DNA of 12,315 nt from positions 1 through 12,315 of the forward strand of contig CAJKZL010000048.1 in assembly GCA_905204385.1 (NCBI GenBank). The letters are read 5' to 3'. The position numbers and the translations under genes are program-made. Positions 9,104-12,315 of the stretch are shown in pieces; the stretch's first letter is position 1, and the number at the start of each line of letters is the position of its first letter. The notes beneath the pieces are model-generated. The model was not told the DNA's origin. It saw nothing but the letters and a program-made list of their open reading frames with translations, and did not search any database. The stretch comes from an uncultured Odoribacter sp. (GTDB lineage: Bacteria > Bacteroidota > Bacteroidia > Bacteroidales > Marinifilaceae).

Positions 9104-9140
9104 GAATGCTCGTAAAAAAATGTAAATTTTACGAGCATTC
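9104..9140. promoter_or_regulatory. Inverted repeat upstream of the 9204 promoter (copy 1)
   Basis: GAATGCTCGTAAAA (9104-9117) and TTTTACGAGCATTC (9127-9140) form a perfect 14-bp stem with a 9-base loop. A related hairpin is found at 11697-11731. A terminator is already present at 8931-8963 and no T run follows, so a binding site or regulatory hairpin is more likely than termination. Confidence 0.6.
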
Positions 9141-9143
9141 CCC

Positions 9144-9175
9144 CTTGATAAATCGCAAAACAAACGATAATTTTC
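9144..9175 (+). promoter_or_regulatory. Promoter of the transglutaminase-like gene
   Basis: CTTG (9144-9147), 20 bases, then TAATTTTC (9168-9175) fit the Bacteroides -33 TTTG and -7 TAnnTTTG with one mismatch each. The -7 box begins 36 bases before ATG 9204. The inverted repeat ends immediately upstream of the -33 box. The -7 box overlaps a short palindrome, AATTTTC/GAAAATT. Confidence 0.45.
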
Positions 9176-9203
9176 CTGAAAATTTCAGCAAAACTCTATC
9201 CCC

Positions 9204-11051
9204 ATGAAACTCAGTTTGATTATCTTTCTATTATTAAGGAGCGTTTTCCCTGTCACCGATGAAAATCCTGCTTCCTTAAAGCAGGCATTGAAAGAAGCAG
9301 GAAAAAATAAAAAGGAGCTCCAACGGGTGATATCCCATTATGCACAAAATCCGTCAGATTCTTTAAAATTAAAAGCAGCCCACTTCCTCATCGCCAACAT
9401 GCCCGGACATGGTTATTGGGACGGCATCGAACTGCAGCAATACAGACAGCGCATAGATACGATGCAATCTATTCCTTACCAGGTCAAAAAAGATTTCTAC
9501 ACTGTTCCCTACCGATTCTGGCCGGCTCACCTGCTGACCAGACAGGAGGATATTGAAACGATGTCGGCATCCTACCTTATACACAACATCGAATCCGCCT
9601 TCCGGCTGCGAGATTCCTGTCCTTGGTTATCCGACCTTCGATTCGAAGATTTCTGTGAATACCTGCTGTCTTATCGGCTAGGGGAAGAATATCCCGACTA
9701 TTGGCGGGACTCCATTTCGACTCTGGCAAAAGAACTGCGGAAAACAAGCTGCAGTTATGACGATGGCAAATATTCCATCCGCAATGCCACCCGGGAATTA
9801 AGGAATGAACTGAATTTCGGAAGAGCAGGACTAAAAAATGAAATCCCGGATCCTTATATTCAAGAATATAAGGCAGACTGTATCGATCTGGCATTTGCCA
9901 ATCTCTGTGTTTTCCGCGGAACAGGCATTCCGGCAGTGACCGATTTTGTACCCTGTTTTGCAGGGCTGAATGGTTCGCATTACTGGACTATTCTTATCGA
10001 CCCGCGATTACCGGACGGTGACCCCTCGGAAATCGACAACAAAACGGTTGCCAAAGTTTACCGCCAAACCTATTCCATCCAAAAGCATCTGCAACCCGCA
10101 AAAAACGAATTCATTCCAGCCCTTTTACAAGATCCCTTTATCCGGGATGTTACCTCTAAATATGTCCGTACCACAGACATTACCCTAAATATCCCTAAAG
10201 CAAAAAACAAAATTCACCATGCCTATCTGGCAGTTTTCAATAACCTGAAATGGCAAGCCGTTTGTGGTGTAAAAAATGAAAATAATAAAGCAACCTTTAA
10301 AGACATGGGAAAAGATGTCGTATATCTGCCCGTTTTCTTTGAAAACCAGGAAATGAAAAATCTTTCCTATCCTTTTATACTCACCAACCAGGGGAACAGA
10401 AAAGAACTCATCCCAAACACAAAACAAACCCAAAACCTGCATATCACCCGAAAATACCCCATTGAACGGATCAGAACGCACGACAGGTTTTTAATGACTA
10501 CTTCTTTCGAATGTTATCCCGATAGCCTGTATGCCAAACCCGACACTAAATCCCATATTTCCAACCACAAAGCTACGGAATTCAATACCATCCGGGTATC
10601 GACCGAAAAACCGTGCCGCTACTGGCAATACCGAAACCGCAGATATGGAGATATAGCCGAATTACAATTTTACGATTCAGAAGGAAAACTGCTGCCACAA
10701 CCGAAAATAGAGGGAAGAACGGAAAACGAAAATGAATGTTTCGATGAGGACGTACTCAGCTACGGTAGTTTCGGATATACCATACAGTTCGATTTCGGAG
10801 CCCCTGTTGCCATCGCTGAAATCCGCCTTCTTCCCCGGAACGATGCCAACGGCATTTATCCGGGCGATCTGTACGAATTGTTCTACTATGGAGCGGAAGG
10901 CTGGATCTCCCTCGGCAGCAAAACAGCCGACGATTATTTCCTGGAATACGAAAATGCCCCGACCCATTGCCTCTTCTGGCTCAGAAACCTTAGCCGCGGA
11001 AGAGAAGAACGGATTTTTACCTACGAAAACGGGATCATGAGATTTTGGTAA
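9204..11051 (+). CDS. Secreted transglutaminase-like protein with C-terminal beta domain
   Basis: The product has 615 residues. Residues 1-16 (MKLSLIIFLLLRSVFP) look like a short signal peptide with no lipobox cysteine, so a periplasmic or secreted location is inferred. Residues about 30-200 are helical and not recognised. A transglutaminase-like core follows: YKADCIDLA with Cys226, RGTGIPAVTDF (238-248), GSHYW with His259, and Asp266 in ILIDPR. This is the Cys-His-Asp order of the family, which acts on amide or peptide bonds. The region after about 330 is beta-rich. The C-terminal 140 residues, with AELQFYDSEG, FGAPVAIAEIRLLPRND and YPGDLYELFYY, resemble a discoidin or F5/8-type beta-sandwich that could bind glycans. 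Such protein layouts occur in gut Bacteroidales, but substrate and exact family are unknown to me. It has its own promoter and is preceded by a terminator. The reading frame is intact. Confidence 0.75.
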   Translation: MKLSLIIFLLLRSVFPVTDENPASLKQALKEAGKNKKELQRVISHYAQNPSDSLKLKAAHFLIANMPGHGYWDGIELQQYRQRIDTMQSIPYQVKKDFYTVPYRFWPAHLLTRQEDIETMSASYLIHNIESAFRLRDSCPWLSDLRFEDFCEYLLSYRLGEEYPDYWRDSISTLAKELRKTSCSYDDGKYSIRNATRELRNELNFGRAGLKNEIPDPYIQEYKADCIDLAFANLCVFRGTGIPAVTDFVPCFAGLNGSHYWTILIDPRLPDGDPSEIDNKTVAKVYRQTYSIQKHLQPAKNEFIPALLQDPFIRDVTSKYVRTTDITLNIPKAKNKIHHAYLAVFNNLKWQAVCGVKNENNKATFKDMGKDVVYLPVFFENQEMKNLSYPFILTNQGNRKELIPNTKQTQNLHITRKYPIERIRTHDRFLMTTSFECYPDSLYAKPDTKSHISNHKATEFNTIRVSTEKPCRYWQYRNRRYGDIAELQFYDSEGKLLPQPKIEGRTENENECFDEDVLSYGSFGYTIQFDFGAPVAIAEIRLLPRNDANGIYPGDLYELFYYGAEGWISLGSKTADDYFLEYENAPTHCLFWLRNLSRGREERIFTYENGIMRFW

Positions 11052-11246
11052 ATCATTTATAGACAAACTATATATTTTAACTTATAAAATTGCAGGAAAA
11101 ATCAAGCGTTCAGATATCCCCAGTTTTATTCACGTAAGAATTGATGGAATAATGAATTTTAGTACTAACAAAGATACTGCAACCATTCATCCTATTCGTT
11201 AATCTACTAACTATATAAAAATGGACCATAATTATCTTTTTTTGCA

Positions 11247-11549
11247 GTGACAAGTTATACCAGTCATATTTCTGTTTACTGGAAAGAATTCGGTTTGGTG
11301 GTATTGGGATTTATTTTAAGTGTATGGCAAATCATTGTTTTAATCAGAAAACATCAGTTATCCTCGATTGAAAAATGCGCATGGATACTTTTTATTCTGA
11401 CGTTCAACTATATCGGAGTACTGGTTTACGCCATCTATTATAAAATCTGGCAACAAATCAGCCGTTGGCATCATCGGGATAAAAACGGACAAACCCCTAC
11501 GGAACCCGGCCGCCGCAAATTAAAATTTCGGCCAGGCTTCACTTTGTAA
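11247..11549 (+). CDS. Small two-helix membrane protein, PLDc_N-like
   Basis: The 100-residue frame starts at GTG 11247. It has two hydrophobic helices, about residues 15-33 (FGLVVLGFILSVWQIIVLI) and 43-66 (ending NYIGVLVYAIYYK), then a basic hydrophilic tail. The spacing and the NYIGVLVYxIYYK ending resemble the phospholipase D nuclease N-terminal (PLDc_N) family of short membrane proteins, whose function is poorly known. The start is uncertain. A better-placed ATG at 11221, after an A-rich stretch, reads MDHNYLFLQ and stops. One extra T in the 7-T run 11237-11243 would instead give MDHNYLFFAV and fuse it to this frame. The gene may therefore be N-terminally frameshifted, or may truly start at GTG. 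No clear promoter was found in the 195 bases upstream. Confidence 0.6.
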   Translation: MTSYTSHISVYWKEFGLVVLGFILSVWQIIVLIRKHQLSSIEKCAWILFILTFNYIGVLVYAIYYKIWQQISRWHHRDKNGQTPTEPGRRKLKFRPGFTL

Positions 11550-11696
11550 AAAATTAAACTTCATTTCTACTTCAGCTTGCCAGGATTTCAAAAATTTACA
11601 ATATATCTCTCTTCAACTAAAGTTTCAGCCACAAATTTTAAATTAGAACAATACTTATTTTCAAAACTACATTTGAATTGGATTTATATAATAGGG

Positions 11697-11731
11697 AATG
11701 CTCGGAAAATTTTATGAATTTTCCGAGCATT
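11697..11731. promoter_or_regulatory. Inverted repeat upstream of the 11794 promoter (copy 2)
   Basis: AATGCTCGGAAAATT (11697-11711) and AATTTTCCGAGCATT (11717-11731) form a perfect 15-bp stem with a 5-base loop. Compared with copy 1 the core AATGCTCGnAAAA and TTTTnCGAGCATT is the same, with a T:A pair changed to G:C on both arms. It could also serve as a terminator of the preceding gene, but it lacks a T run. Confidence 0.6.
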
Positions 11732-11735
11732 GAGC

Positions 11736-11767
11736 CTTGTTTCATAAATTTTATCCTTATATTTTTA
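11736..11767 (+). promoter_or_regulatory. Promoter of the small secreted protein gene
   Basis: CTTG (11736-11739), 20 bases, then TATTTTTA (11760-11767) fit the -33 and -7 boxes with one mismatch each. An overlapping alternative, TATATTTT at 11758, has an 18-base spacing. The -7 box begins 34 bases before ATG 11794, the same geometry as the promoter at 9144-9175. Confidence 0.4.
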
Positions 11768-11793
11768 CAGAACTAACTTAAAAAAATGTAGTT

Positions 11794-12185
11794 ATGAAAA
11801 CATTAATTTTTTTCTGATATCTTCGTTTTTAACCTTAATGTCTTTTTCAGGACCTCGATTAAAAACAAGTCGTGAGGATAGTGGAGGACCTACTACAGCT
11901 AGTGTAACTCTAATAAATCCTCCTTATAGTTCTGTAGATTTAAATTTTAGTGGGAATCAAAATGTCTCCATATCTGTACAAAATAATAACGTATTAGGAG
12001 TGATGGGTAATTTAAGTTGCAATATTGGTTTTTATGATACAAAAGGATATGTACTTCCTCCATTTGGTTCTGTAAGTTATAGATATGATATGTTTGGGGA
12101 AGTTCCTATTTCTTGGTCTTTCACTATTTCAACAATATCAGATGCTGCCAATGTATCTTTAAATGCCTCATGGAATCCTTTTTAA
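11794..12185 (+). pseudogene. Small secreted protein with frameshift in its signal peptide
   Basis: ATG 11794 reads MKTLIFF and then meets TGA. Adding one T to the 7-T run 11807-11813 gives MKTLIFFLISSFLTLMSFS, a convincing signal peptide, joined to the frame that runs to TAA 12183-12185. The restored product would be about 130 residues. The open part alone is 11838-12185 from an internal ATG, 115 residues without a signal sequence. The mature part is rich in Ser, Asn, Val and aromatic residues in beta-like alternation, with one Cys (LSCNIGFYD) and the ending SWNPF. I recognise no family. The lipoprotein gene starts 20 bases downstream, so the two are probably one operon. A shorter T tract from slippage or phase variation, or a homopolymer sequencing error, would all look like this. 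Confidence 0.6.
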
Positions 12186-12205
12186 CAAATTAAAACATAT
12201 CGACT

Positions 12206-12315
12206 ATGAATAAATTATATTTTACAATCGTTGGGATAATCATTTTTTGTTTATTTTCCGGATGTAATCAGGATAATAAATCGATTATTCCGGTCGAATC
12301 CGTCCTAAATATACC
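12206..12315 (+). CDS. Lipoprotein, N-terminal part (partial)
   Basis: ATG 12206 starts a frame that is still open at the window end, giving 36 residues. It has a lysine near the start, a hydrophobic core (YFTIVGIIIFCLF), and a lipobox FSGC with Cys20, followed by NQDNKS. This is a type II signal peptide, so the mature protein is lipid-anchored to the envelope. The residues after Cys are less acidic than in the large lipoprotein upstream, so surface export is less certain. The 20-base gap after the small secreted protein suggests co-transcription from the promoter at 11736-11767. The function cannot be read from what is visible. Confidence 0.75.
   Translation, partial: MNKLYFTIVGIIIFCLFSGCNQDNKSIIPVESVLNI

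Noticed and set aside
8966..9149. A MITE-like unit bounded by ATCAAAGGG and CCCCTTGAT
   Set aside because: The right end is only 9 bases with one mismatch and overlaps the promoter. No target-site duplication is visible, so chance is as likely.
8986..9207. A 73-codon rightward frame before the 9204 gene
   Set aside because: It runs through the half palindrome, the 9104-9140 hairpin and the promoter, starts at GTG, has low-complexity composition, and overlaps the next start codon.
11041..11202. An open frame reading KRSDIPSFIHVRIDGIMNF between the 9204 and 11247 genes
   Set aside because: It has no start codon before an internal ATG near the end, overlaps the upstream gene, and resembles no family. 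It is probably chance in AT-rich DNA.
9104..11731. Invertible 2.6-kb segment between the two AATGCTCG hairpins
   Set aside because: Each hairpin is itself a palindrome with a nearby promoter that already faces its gene, so the regulatory module explanation is simpler.

Overview
The window looks like chromosomal DNA from a Bacteroidota, most likely Bacteroidales. Three things point there: a single-chain glycyl-tRNA synthetase with Bacteroidales-like wording, a very large surface lipoprotein with an acidic stretch after the lipobox cysteine, and promoter-like sites of the Bacteroides type (TTTG, about 20 bases, TAnnTTTG). An Odoribacteraceae-like origin is possible, but I cannot settle the genus.

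Layout: (1) 1-2369 holds two tandem Na+/phosphate cotransporter genes with C-terminal PhoU-like domains. Only the tail of the first is in the window, and the second has an in-frame amber stop at codon 120. (2) 2582-4135 is an intact glycyl-tRNA synthetase gene. (3) 4136-5070 is a long AT-rich non-coding region. It holds a bidirectional hairpin, a 53-bp palindrome, and a pair of exact 13-bp inverted repeats enclosing 403 bp. (4) 5071-8889 encodes a giant coiled-coil surface lipoprotein, broken by an ochre stop at codon 88. (5) 8890-9203 holds a terminator, half a copy of the palindrome, and a promoter module. (6) 9204-11051 is a secreted protein with a transglutaminase-like region and a C-terminal beta-rich region. 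(7) 11247-12315 holds a small two-helix membrane protein, a small secreted protein whose signal peptide is frameshifted, and the start of a lipoprotein.

The most interesting candidate is the segment 4426-4854. Its ends are a perfect inverted repeat containing CGTTCGT. Inside it, two consensus-like Bacteroides promoters read leftwards, away from the surface lipoprotein gene. Inverting the segment would point both at that gene. This is the architecture of a phase-variable invertible promoter, apparently seen here in the OFF orientation.

A second candidate is a regulatory module present twice, before the genes at 9204 and 11794: inverted repeat ending CGAGCATT, 4 bases, CTTG, 20 bases, a near-consensus -7 box, then a start codon about 35 bases on. 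The two hairpins differ by a compensating base pair.

Finally, four reading frames look damaged or marginal: one amber stop, one ochre stop, and two 7-T tracts where one extra T would join an upstream ATG to the gene. That is a lot for 12 kb. It could mean gene decay, phase variation, or sequence error, and the sequence alone cannot tell these apart.
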